Shown here piece after piece: positions 34,188 through 42,355 of a stretch of DNA of 64,000 nt (position 1 is the first letter of the stretch; every line of letters begins with the position of its first letter). Source of the stretch: Ruegeria marina. GTDB lineage: Bacteria > Pseudomonadota > Alphaproteobacteria > Rhodobacterales > Rhodobacteraceae. The DNA is taken from positions 1 to 64,000 of the forward strand of contig NZ_FMZV01000010.1 of NCBI RefSeq assembly GCF_900101475.1, in the 5' to 3' direction. The notes beneath the pieces were generated by a model, which had not been told where the DNA came from, searched no databases, and was given only the letters and a program-made list of their open reading frames with translations. The position numbers and the translations under genes are program-made.

Positions 34188-35618
34188 ATGGCCCGTAAGA
34201 ATGAGCCCAGTTTCCGTGAAAGCGTTGATTTGATGTTCAACCGGGCGGCAGCCCTGATGGACCTGCCGCCGGGGCTGGAAGAAAAGATCCGGGTCTGCAA
34301 CGCAACCTATACGGTGCGGTTCGGCGTTCGGCTCAGAGGGCATATTCATACGTTCATCGGATATCGCTCGGTCCATTCCGAACATATGGAGCCCGTGAAG
34401 GGCGGCATTCGCTATGCCATGTCCGTCAATCAGGACGAGGTCGAGGCGCTGGCGGCGCTGATGACCTATAAATGCGCACTGGTCGAAGCACCGTTTGGCG
34501 GCTCGAAGGGCGGGCTCTGTATCGACCCGCGCCAGTACGAGGAGCACGAACTGGAGCAGATCACCCGCCGGTTTGCCTATGAATTGGCCAAGCGCGACCT
34601 GATCAATCCGTCACAGAACGTGCCCGCGCCGGACATGGGCACCAGTGAGCGCGAGATGGCATGGATTGCCGACCAGTACGCGCGGATGAACACCACCGAT
34701 ATCAACGCGCGCGCCTGCGTCACCGGCAAGCCGCTGAACGCGGGGGGCATCGCGGGCCGGGTCGAGGCCACGGGACGGGGTGTGCAATATGCGCTGCGCG
34801 AGTTCTTCCGCGACAGTAAGGCTGTGGCCAAGTCAGGCCTGGCGGGCCAGCTCGAAGGCAAGCGGGTGATCGTGCAGGGCCTGGGCAACGTGGGCTATCA
34901 CGCTGCCAAGTTCCTGAGCGAGGAGGACGGATCGCTGATCACCGGGATCATCGAGCGGGATGGCGCGCTGATCAGCAAGGACGGGTTGGATGTGGACGGG
35001 GTGCGCAACTGGATCGTCAAGCATGGTGGCGTGACGGGATATCCGGACGGCACATTTGTCGCCGAGGGTTCCAAGGTACTGGAAGAGCCCTGCGATATCC
35101 TGATCCCGGCGGCGATGGAAGGTGTCATTCATCTTGGCAATGCCGACAATATCAAGGCGCCCCTGATCATCGAGGCCGCCAACGGCCCGATCACCGCCGG
35201 TGCCGACGAGGTGTTGCGCAACAAGGGGATCGTGATCATTCCCGACATGTATGCCAATGCCGGCGGCGTGACCGTGTCCTATTTCGAATGGGTCAAGAAC
35301 CTCAGCCACATCCGGTTTGGCCGGATGCAGCGCCGTGCCGAAGAAGCGCGCACTCAGATGCTGGTCAACGAGTTGGAGCGGCTGTCGGCCGACAAGGAAC
35401 TTGGATGGACGCTGAGTCCGGGATTCAAGCAGAACTATCTGCGCGGGGCCGACGAACTGGAACTTGTGCGCTCGGGTCTGGATGACACGATGCGCGCGGC
35501 CTATCAGTCGATGGCCGCGATCTGGCACGAGCGTGCGGATGCGGTGGACCTGCGAACCGCTGCCTACCTGGTGTCGATCGACCGGGTCGCCAAGAGCTAC
35601 CGGGCCAAGGGGCTGTAA
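34188..35618 (+). CDS. Glu/Leu/Phe/Val-family glutamate dehydrogenase
   Basis: 476 residues, NAD(P)-dependent oxidative deamination of glutamate to 2-oxoglutarate (or the reverse). Substrate-binding and catalytic Lys lie in VEAPFGGSKGGL (Lys107) with a second Lys in KGGIRY; NVPAPDMGTSEREM follows. Rossmann motif VIVQGLGNVGYHAA is in the second domain. The start at 34188 is chosen for GGAGG about 10 bp upstream and the usual N-terminus; the frame is open further upstream. Single gene closed by the hairpin at 35637. Confidence 0.93.
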   Translation: MARKNEPSFRESVDLMFNRAAALMDLPPGLEEKIRVCNATYTVRFGVRLRGHIHTFIGYRSVHSEHMEPVKGGIRYAMSVNQDEVEALAALMTYKCALVEAPFGGSKGGLCIDPRQYEEHELEQITRRFAYELAKRDLINPSQNVPAPDMGTSEREMAWIADQYARMNTTDINARACVTGKPLNAGGIAGRVEATGRGVQYALREFFRDSKAVAKSGLAGQLEGKRVIVQGLGNVGYHAAKFLSEEDGSLITGIIERDGALISKDGLDVDGVRNWIVKHGGVTGYPDGTFVAEGSKVLEEPCDILIPAAMEGVIHLGNADNIKAPLIIEAANGPITAGADEVLRNKGIVIIPDMYANAGGVTVSYFEWVKNLSHIRFGRMQRRAEEARTQMLVNELERLSADKELGWTLSPGFKQNYLRGADELELVRSGLDDTMRAAYQSMAAIWHERADAVDLRTAAYLVSIDRVAKSYRAKGL

Positions 35619-35636
35619 TTGTGACATGACCGTTGG

Positions 35637-35664
35637 AAAAGGCGCGCTTCGGTGCGCCTTTTTC
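35637..35664 (+). terminator. Intrinsic terminator of the glutamate dehydrogenase gene
   Basis: Stem AAAAGGCGC with GCGCCTTTT, extended by C-G and G-T pairs to a stable TTCG tetraloop, followed by a T-rich tail. It lies 18 bp after the stop codon. Confidence 0.88.
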
Positions 35665-35740
35665 GCTTTTAGGTCGCTGTGCAGTGGGCAAGAAGGATCG
35701 CCGCTCTATTCTCAGGGCAAACATGTCAAGAGAGTGGTCC

Positions 35741-36640
35741 ATGGTCATGAATTTTCGTGCGTTCTGGATTGTATTGCTATCGGTCTTTGCGGCCCATCCG
35801 GGTCACGCTCAACCGCGTCCGGGTTGGACACCGATTGTGGATGGTCTTGTCCTTTACCAGGACGAAGCCGATCTGTCCGGAGGCGGTCAGGTCTCGGCGA
35901 CACGCAGTTTCATTCGGGCGGGCGGCCTTTACAGGGCGGAAAATGGGGCTTCGGCCGGTGTGCTGATCAGCTACGGGCAGGTCGACTACGATTTCGAGGG
36001 TGCGGTCGGGGTGCAGCCCTGGGGCGATGTCCGAGATATCCGGGTTTCGGCCCCATTGCGGTTTCCGGTGGGCGAGCGCGCAAGCCTGTTCGTTTCGCCA
36101 CAGGTGCGGTGGAATCATGAAAAAGGTGCCAGCGCCTCGGACGGGCGGACTTGGGGTATGTTTGCCGGAATGGCCTGGCAAGTGAACGACAGGCTTCGCA
36201 TAGGGCCCGCATTTGGAGCCTTCTCCGAACTGGGCGACAGTGGGGCAAAGGTCTTTCCTGCCTTATTGATAGACTGGCAGATGGCGGACCGCTGGTCGCT
36301 GAGCACCGGAGGCGGTCTCGGCGCAACGCAGGGGCCGGGCCTGACGCTGAGCTACGCGGTGTCCGATGCCTTGAGCCTGTCTTTCGGCGCGCGATCAGAG
36401 AACGTGCGGTTCAGGCTGGATGGAACCGGCCCCGCGCCTGGCGGGGTGGGCGAGGAGAAAAGCATTCCCGTCGTCCTGTCGCTGGACTATGCGCCGAACC
36501 CCGGAACCCGGCTGACCGTATTCGCGGGGGCAGAGCTTGATGGGGAATTGGTGCTGGAGAATGCTGCCGGAGCCGAGATCAGCCGCCAATCCTATGGCGC
36601 TGCACCGGTTGCCGGATTTGCCTTCAGGGTCCGCTTCTGA
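35741..36640 (+). CDS. Predicted outer-membrane beta-barrel protein
   Basis: About 299 residues. A signal peptide (MNFRAFWIVLLSVFAAHPGHAQ) is followed by alternating amphipathic strands with many Gly and aromatic residues, ending in GFAFRVRF. The C-terminal Phe is the outer-membrane assembly signal. It resembles uncharacterised DUF6268-type barrels, though this is a weak match by eye. Starts at 35723, 35741 and 35747 are all possible; 35741 has AAGAGAG at a suitable distance. Stands alone between glutamate dehydrogenase and the sarcosine oxidase operon. Confidence 0.7.
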   Translation: MVMNFRAFWIVLLSVFAAHPGHAQPRPGWTPIVDGLVLYQDEADLSGGGQVSATRSFIRAGGLYRAENGASAGVLISYGQVDYDFEGAVGVQPWGDVRDIRVSAPLRFPVGERASLFVSPQVRWNHEKGASASDGRTWGMFAGMAWQVNDRLRIGPAFGAFSELGDSGAKVFPALLIDWQMADRWSLSTGGGLGATQGPGLTLSYAVSDALSLSFGARSENVRFRLDGTGPAPGGVGEEKSIPVVLSLDYAPNPGTRLTVFAGAELDGELVLENAAGAEISRQSYGAAPVAGFAFRVRF

Positions 36641-36733
36641 GAATCAGGAACGTCGGATCTCGAATAGCCCCCGGAAAATCTGCAACTGGCCCCAGAATTC
36701 TTTGTGCCTCGCGCGCGTCCAACAGGGTAAGAC

Positions 36734-36777
36734 CGCTGTTGAGAGAACAGCGATGTGTGCCTGTCGTGAGAGCGACA
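36734..36777 (+). promoter_or_regulatory. Two adjacent hairpins with GAGAG loops upstream of soxB
   Basis: Hairpin 1 (36734-36752): perfect 7-bp stem CGCTGTT/AACAGCG, loop GAGAG. Hairpin 2 (36762-36777): 5-bp stem TGTCG/CGACA, loop TGAGAG. Both lie in the 250-bp region before the soxB start, 114 bp or more upstream of it. Twin hairpins with matching loops are a pattern seen in some small riboswitches and RNA-binding protein sites. This one matches no class I recognise. Confidence 0.4.
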
Positions 36778-36890
36778 CAGTTAGTCGCGCATGGGACATT
36801 CATTGTCGATTACGGCCAAGAGACTGGCCGGTCGGATGGTAGTCCTTGAAGGGAAAGCAGTGGGCATGTGCCCGGCAAGGGGAGACAGGT

Positions 36891-38144
36891 ATGCGTTTTT
36901 CGGGCCTTCGCGTGTTGAAGGAAGGATTGACCGGCAACAAGGGATGGCAGCCGCATTGGCGCGATCCCGAACCGAAACCCGAATATGACATCGTGATCAT
37001 CGGCGGCGGCGGTCACGGGCTGAGCACGGCCTATTACCTCGCGCGCGACCATGGGCTGAAGAACATCGCGGTGCTGGAGCGCGGCTATATCGGCGGCGGC
37101 AACATAGGCCGCAACACCACCATCGTGCGCGCCAACTACTTCCTGCAAGGCAATTCCGAGTTCTATTCGCACTCGCTGAAACTGTGGGAAGGGCTGGAAG
37201 AGGACCTGAACTACAACGTGATGCATTCGCAGCGCGGCATCATCAACCTGTTCCATTCGGACGGGCAACGCGACGCGGCGGCCCGGCGGGGCAACATGAT
37301 GATCAGCCAGGGCGACGACGCGATTCTGCTGGGGCGTGAAGAGCTGCGCAAGATGGTGCCGTTCCTGAACTTCGACGACCTGCGCTTTCCCCTGTATGGC
37401 GGTCTCTACCATCCGCGTGGGGGCACCGCGCGGCATGACGCCGTGGCCTGGGGCTATGCCCGGGGGGCGGATACCCGGGGCGTCGACCTGATCCAGAATT
37501 GCGAGGTCACCGGCATCGACATCGAGAACGGGCAGGTCAGGGGCGTGCAGACGGTGCGCGGCCCGATCCGGGCCAGGAAAGTGGCGATGGTGGTGGCCGG
37601 GCGCTCCAGCCAGGTGGCGGCTATGGCGGGCATGCGCCTGCCGATCGAGAGCCATATCCTGCAGGCCTTTGTCACCGAGGGGCTGAAACCGGTGATCGAC
37701 CATGTGATCACCTTTGGCATGGGGCATTTCTACATCAGCCAGTCGGACAAGGGCGGACTGGTGTTCGGCGGAGACCTGGATTTCTATGCCTCCTACGCCG
37801 CGCGCGGCAACCTGCCGACGGTCGAGCATGTCATGGAGGCGGGCATGGCGCTGATGCCGATGATCGGCAAGGCCAGGGTGCTGCGCAGCTGGGGCGGGAT
37901 CATGGACATGTCGCCCGACGGCTCGCCGATCATCGACAGGACCCATATCGACGGGCTCTATGTGAACTGCGGCTGGAACTACGGCGGGTTCAAGGCGGTA
38001 CCGGGCTCGGGGAACGTGTTCGCGCATCTGATCGCGACCGGCAATTACCACCCGGCGGCGACACGGTTCCGGCTGGACCGGTTCCGCACCGGCCGTGGCA
38101 TCATCGACGAAGAGGGCAAGGGCTCTCAACACAACCTGCACTGA
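36891..38144 (+). CDS. soxB: Sarcosine oxidase subunit beta
   Basis: FAD/FMN-carrying catalytic subunit of heterotetrameric sarcosine oxidase, which turns sarcosine into glycine, H2O2 and 5,10-methylene-tetrahydrofolate. 417 residues. FAD-binding IVIIGGGGHGLSTAYYLA near residue 34; the segment GNIGRNTTIVRANY carries the region of covalent FMN attachment in this family. The ATG follows GGGGAGACAGGT. First gene of the operon soxB-soxD-soxA-soxG, with 54 bp to soxD holding a dispersed repeat copy. Typical of glycine betaine and methylamine users in the sea. Confidence 0.96.
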   Translation: MRFSGLRVLKEGLTGNKGWQPHWRDPEPKPEYDIVIIGGGGHGLSTAYYLARDHGLKNIAVLERGYIGGGNIGRNTTIVRANYFLQGNSEFYSHSLKLWEGLEEDLNYNVMHSQRGIINLFHSDGQRDAAARRGNMMISQGDDAILLGREELRKMVPFLNFDDLRFPLYGGLYHPRGGTARHDAVAWGYARGADTRGVDLIQNCEVTGIDIENGQVRGVQTVRGPIRARKVAMVVAGRSSQVAAMAGMRLPIESHILQAFVTEGLKPVIDHVITFGMGHFYISQSDKGGLVFGGDLDFYASYAARGNLPTVEHVMEAGMALMPMIGKARVLRSWGGIMDMSPDGSPIIDRTHIDGLYVNCGWNYGGFKAVPGSGNVFAHLIATGNYHPAATRFRLDRFRTGRGIIDEEGKGSQHNLH

Positions 38145-38162
38145 GAGTGGAGGGGTTGGCAT

Positions 38163-38186
38163 GAGTATTTTTGGCGAAATGAAGAT
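38163..38186 (+). repeat. Dispersed intergenic repeat, copy 3
   Basis: Reads GAGTATTTTTGGCGAAATGA then AGAT, between soxB and soxD. It is the cleanest of three copies in the window (others at 2896-2919 and 25813-25839). It is transcribed in the sox operon message. Confidence 0.5.
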
Positions 38187-38198
38187 GAGGGCGCGGTC

Positions 38199-38462
38199 AT
38201 GAGGATCACCTGTCCGCATTGCGGCGAGCGGGATCACCGCGAGTTTTACTACAAGGGTCATGCTCTGGCGCTGGAAAGGCCGTCGCCGGATGCGGGCGAG
38301 GCGGCCTGGGACGACTATGTGCACCAGCGAGAGAACCCGGCCGGGGTGACCCGCGACCTGTGGTATCACGAGGGCGGCTGCGGCGCCTGGGTCGTGGTCA
38401 GCCGCAACACGCTGACGCATGAGGTGCTGGGCACGCAGGCGGCATCGGAGGCGCGGGCATGA
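38199..38462 (+). CDS. soxD: Sarcosine oxidase subunit delta
   Basis: 87 residues, the small structural subunit of heterotetrameric sarcosine oxidase, which binds one zinc. The ligands are in ITCPHCGERDHREF (Cys5, Cys8 and His12 region), with a later Cys in GGCGAW. The stop overlaps the soxA start by 4 bp (ATGA), indicating coupled translation. Confidence 0.95.
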   Translation: MRITCPHCGERDHREFYYKGHALALERPSPDAGEAAWDDYVHQRENPAGVTRDLWYHEGGCGAWVVVSRNTLTHEVLGTQAASEARA

Positions 38463-41392
38463 GGATCGAGGGCAAGGGGCTTATCGCGCGCGATCACCGG
38501 GTGTCCTTCACCTTTGACGGGGTACGCTATTCGGGGTTTCAGGGCGATACGCTTGCCTCGGCGCTGCTGGCCAATGGCGTGCGGCTGGTGGCTCGGTCTT
38601 TCAAGTACCACCGGCCGCGCGGCATCCTGACCGCAGGTAGCGAGGAACCCAATGCGCTGGTGACCATCGGCACGGGCGGGCGGCAGGACCCCAACGTGCG
38701 CGCCACGGTGCAGGAGCTGTATGACGGGCTGGAGGCGCGCAGCCAGAACCGCTGGCCGTCGCTGAACCATGACCTGCTGTCGGTCAACGATCTGGCGGCG
38801 CCCTTCTTTGGCGCGGGGTTCTACTACAAGACCTTCATGTGGCCGCGCGCCTTCTGGGAGAAGCTGTACGAGCCGATGATCCGCAAGGCCGCTGGTCTGG
38901 GGGCGCTGTCGGGCGAGGACAATGCCGACCGGTACGAGCGCGCATTCGCCTTTTGCGACCTGCTGGTGATCGGGGCGGGACCTGCCGGGCTGATGGCAGC
39001 ACTGGTCGCGGGCCGTGCGGGGGCGGATGTGATCCTGGCCGACGAGGACGCGCGCATCGGCGGGCGGCTCTTGGCCGAGACCTATGAGATCGACGGCAAG
39101 CCGGGCCATGTCTGGGCCGAAGAGGTTCTGGCCGAACTGCGCGCGATGGACAACGTGCGCCTGATGACACGGACCACCGTGGCCGGCGCCTATGACCATG
39201 GCACCTTCGCCGCGCTGGAGCGGGTGTCGCATCACCGGGCCGACCGGGGCGCGGGCGCGCCGCTGGAATGCTTTTGGCGGATCGTGGCCCGGCGCAGCGT
39301 GCTGGCCGCGGGCGCGCTGGAGCGCCCGGTCGCCTTCCGTGACAACGATCGGCCGGGCATCATGACGGCGGGCGCGGTGCGCGCCTATCTGAACCGCTGG
39401 GGCGTGGCACCGGGCAAGGCGGTCACCGTGTTCGGCAACAATGACGATGCACATCGCACCGCGCGCGACCTGATGGCCGCCGGCGTACATGTCGCGGGAC
39501 TGATCGACAGCCGCCATGATGCGCCCGAGGTTCAGGGCGTGCATATGATCCGGGGCGGCCAGGTCTGTGGCAGCACGGGCCGCCGCTCACTGGAAGCGAT
39601 CACCGTGCGGCGTGCCGGCGGCGAAGAGCGGATCCAGACCGATTGTCTGGCCATGTCGGGCGGCTGGAACCCGAGCGTGCACCTGACCTGCCACATGAAC
39701 GGGCGGCCCGCATGGCGGCGCGACATCGCCTCCTTCGTGCCGGTGGCGGGGGCCATTCCGGGCCTGCGGGCGGCGGGGGCTTGTAATGGTGCCTTCTCCA
39801 CGGCCGGTTGTCTGCGCGAGGGGGCTGCCGCGGCGGTGGAGGCTTTGGAAGACCTGGGGTTGAAGGCGTCGGAGCCGACGTTGCCTGCAGCAGATGATAC
39901 ACCTTATGCCCTTGAGCCGCTCTGGGCGGTGCCGGGCAAGGGACGGGCCTGGCTCGATTTCCAGAACGACGTGACGGTCAAGGACGTCAAGCAGGCGGCG
40001 GTCGAGAATTTCCGCTCGGTCGAGCATATGAAGCGCTATACCACGCAAGGGATGGCGACGGATCAGGGCAAGAATTCGAACGTTGCCGCGCTGGCGGTGC
40101 TGGCGGATGCGACCGGCCGGGGTATTCCGGAAACCGGAACGACGACCTTCCGGCCGCCCTACAGCCCGATTGCTATTGCTGCCCTTGGGGCCGGGGCCGA
40201 AGGCAAAGGGTTCCAGCCGCAACGCTTCACCACGTCGCACGCGGCGACGGTCGCGCGCGGTGCACCGTTGATCGAGGCGGGGCTGTGGTATCGTCCCAGC
40301 TACTTCCCCAAGCCGGGTGAGACCGACTGGCGGCAGAGTTGCGACCGCGAGGTGGGTTACGTGCGCAATGCCGTCGGCGTGGCCGATGTCTCGACCCTGG
40401 GCAAGATCGACATCCAGGGGGCGGATGCGGCAAAGCTGCTGGATTTTGTCTATACCAACATGTTCTCGACGCTGAAGGTGGGACGGGTGCGCTATGGCCT
40501 GATGCTGCGTGAGGATGGCCATGTGATGGACGACGGAACCACCGCAAGGCTGGGCGAGGATCATTACGTGATGACCACCACCACCGCAGCGGCGGGCGAG
40601 GTGATGAAGCATCTGGAATTCGCGACCCAGGGCCTGCACCCCGAATGGGACGTGTCGCTGTGCTCGGTGACCGAGCACTGGGCGCAGTTCGCGGTGGCTG
40701 GTCCCAAGGCGCGCGAAGTGCTGAACGGGTTGCTCGATACACCGCTTGATCCGCAGGACTGGCCCTTCATGTCCTGCGGTGCGGTCTCGGTGCTGGGGGT
40801 TGCGGGACGACTGTTCCGGATCTCGTTCTCGGGCGAGGAAGGTTACGAGATTGCGGTGCCGGCGCGATATGGCGCGAGCCTGTTCGATATTCTGGTCAAG
40901 CGGGCCGAAGGTTTGGGCGGCGGGCCCTACGGGATGGAGGCGCTGAACGTGCTGCGGATCGAGAAAGGGTTCATCACCCATTCCGAGATCCACGGTCGCA
41001 CAACCGCCTATGACATCGGCATGGGCGGCATGGTGTCGGCCAGGAAGGACTGTATCGGCAAGACCATGTCGCAGAGACCGGGGCTGGAAGAGCCCGGGCG
41101 CGAGTGTCTGGTGGGGCTGAAGCCGGTCGGGCCGGATGGGCGCCTGCTGGCGGGCGCGCATCTTTACCGCAAGGAGGCGGAGGCCAAGCGTACGAATGAC
41201 CAGGGTTATGTGACCTCGGTCTGCCATTCGCCGACGCTGGGCCACATGATCGGGTTGGCATTTCTGGCGGACGGGCCGGAGCGGCATGGCGAGATCGTCA
41301 AGATGGTCGACGGGTTGCGCGGGGTGACCACCCTGTGCGAGGTGGTGAACCCGGTCTTCTTTGACGCTGATGGAGGGCGGATGCGTGGGTAA
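38459..41392 (+). CDS. soxA: Sarcosine oxidase subunit alpha
   Basis: 977 residues, normal size. N-terminal 2Fe-2S-fold-like domain (VSFTFDGVRYSGFQGDTLASAL), then an NAD-binding domain (LLVIGAGPAGLMAALVAG near 166-183) and a C-terminal aminomethyltransferase (GcvT-like) domain from about residue 610. The GcvT-like domain transfers the methyl carbon to tetrahydrofolate. It forms the complex with soxB, soxD and soxG. (Not the thiosulfate-oxidation protein of the same name.). Confidence 0.96.
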   Translation: MRIEGKGLIARDHRVSFTFDGVRYSGFQGDTLASALLANGVRLVARSFKYHRPRGILTAGSEEPNALVTIGTGGRQDPNVRATVQELYDGLEARSQNRWPSLNHDLLSVNDLAAPFFGAGFYYKTFMWPRAFWEKLYEPMIRKAAGLGALSGEDNADRYERAFAFCDLLVIGAGPAGLMAALVAGRAGADVILADEDARIGGRLLAETYEIDGKPGHVWAEEVLAELRAMDNVRLMTRTTVAGAYDHGTFAALERVSHHRADRGAGAPLECFWRIVARRSVLAAGALERPVAFRDNDRPGIMTAGAVRAYLNRWGVAPGKAVTVFGNNDDAHRTARDLMAAGVHVAGLIDSRHDAPEVQGVHMIRGGQVCGSTGRRSLEAITVRRAGGEERIQTDCLAMSGGWNPSVHLTCHMNGRPAWRRDIASFVPVAGAIPGLRAAGACNGAFSTAGCLREGAAAAVEALEDLGLKASEPTLPAADDTPYALEPLWAVPGKGRAWLDFQNDVTVKDVKQAAVENFRSVEHMKRYTTQGMATDQGKNSNVAALAVLADATGRGIPETGTTTFRPPYSPIAIAALGAGAEGKGFQPQRFTTSHAATVARGAPLIEAGLWYRPSYFPKPGETDWRQSCDREVGYVRNAVGVADVSTLGKIDIQGADAAKLLDFVYTNMFSTLKVGRVRYGLMLREDGHVMDDGTTARLGEDHYVMTTTTAAAGEVMKHLEFATQGLHPEWDVSLCSVTEHWAQFAVAGPKAREVLNGLLDTPLDPQDWPFMSCGAVSVLGVAGRLFRISFSGEEGYEIAVPARYGASLFDILVKRAEGLGGGPYGMEALNVLRIEKGFITHSEIHGRTTAYDIGMGGMVSARKDCIGKTMSQRPGLEEPGRECLVGLKPVGPDGRLLAGAHLYRKEAEAKRTNDQGYVTSVCHSPTLGHMIGLAFLADGPERHGEIVKMVDGLRGVTTLCEVVNPVFFDADGGRMRG

Positions 41393-41930
41393 TCTGGTTG
41401 CGAAATCGCCCTGTAAGGGTCTGTTGCCGCTGTCTGTCGGCGCGATGTCGGCTTCCGAGGTCGAAACAGGCGCGATGACCATGCTGTCGCCGCGCAAGGG
41501 GCAGGACGGGGCGCTGGACGAGGCAATGCGGGCGGTGCATGGGCTGGGTTATCCAGCCCCCAGCGGCGTCGAGTCGGCGGGGGAAGCGCGCGCGATCTGG
41601 TTTGGCCATTCCAGTGTCTTGCTGGTTGGCGCGGAACCGGGTCAGAGGCTGGAGGAGCATGGCGTGCTGGTTGACCAGTCCGATGCCTGGGCGGTGGTGC
41701 GTCTCGACGGGCCGGGGGCCGAGGATGTGCTGGCCCGGCTGGTGCCGGTTGATGTCCGGTTGTGCGCCTTTCCGGTGGGCTCGACGGCACGCAGCAAGAT
41801 TGGACACATGTCGGGCTCGGTCACGCGGGTCGGCGAGGCTTCCTTCTGGCTGATGGTTTTCCGCTCCATGGCCGAAACCCTGGTGCACGACCTGAAATCG
41901 GCCATGGAAGCGGTCGCGGCACGGGGTTAA
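41385..41930 (+). CDS. soxG: Sarcosine oxidase subunit gamma
   Basis: About 181 residues. SoxG folds like a partial GcvT domain and sits in the tetramer interface. Supporting segments are AWAVVRLDGPGAEDVLARLVPVD and GHMSGSVTRVGEASFWLMVFRS near the C-terminus. The start is uncertain: GTG at 41385 has GGAGGG at 7 bp and overlaps the soxA stop by 8 bp, while an ATG at 41370 is also in frame but lacks good spacing. Last subunit gene of the operon. Confidence 0.9.
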   Translation: MGNLVAKSPCKGLLPLSVGAMSASEVETGAMTMLSPRKGQDGALDEAMRAVHGLGYPAPSGVESAGEARAIWFGHSSVLLVGAEPGQRLEEHGVLVDQSDAWAVVRLDGPGAEDVLARLVPVDVRLCAFPVGSTARSKIGHMSGSVTRVGEASFWLMVFRSMAETLVHDLKSAMEAVAARG

Positions 41931-41965
41931 ACTTGGTCGAAAATTTCGAATCCGGGAGATCGCCG

Positions 41966-42262
41966 ATGTATCGTTATGCCTTCATCGCCATGTTGGCGGC
42001 CTCGCCGCTGGCGGCGGCCGAGACCAAGGAGCAGAGCTGCCAGTACCAGTCCGACGTCGTGGCGGCGATCCAGCAAGCGCGGCTGGACCGGGTCAAGGAG
42101 CGTGATGTACCTGCGGCCGTCGCCGCGACGAACCCGACCTGGCCAGCAAGTTACAACAACGCGATCCCGCTGATCGCCCCTTGGGTCTATCAGCAGAAGA
42201 TGGGTGATATCCGAAACAAGGACCTGTCGGAGGCCTGGCTGGAACTTTGCCTGAAGCAATAG
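41966..42262 (+). CDS. Small secreted hypothetical protein
   Basis: 98 residues with signal peptide ending at LAAAE (about residue 18). The mature part has two Cys (QSCQYQ and ELCLKQ at the very C-terminus), which may form one disulfide in the periplasm. The start follows GGGAGATCGCCG. It lies 35 bp after soxG and 93 bp before dnaG, all on the same strand. No family recognised. Confidence 0.72.
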   Translation: MYRYAFIAMLAASPLAAAETKEQSCQYQSDVVAAIQQARLDRVKERDVPAAVAATNPTWPASYNNAIPLIAPWVYQQKMGDIRNKDLSEAWLELCLKQ

Positions 42263-42355
42263 GATCAATCCGTCGGCCCTGACGGGTCGTCTTCGTTGTG
42301 GATAAGGCACGCCACCCGCTTGGCGTGCCGCATCGTTTCTGCCATCCTGCCACCC

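Noticed and set aside
39587-41497. Minus-strand frame of over 600 codons
   Set aside because: Antisense to soxA and soxG; no family signature.
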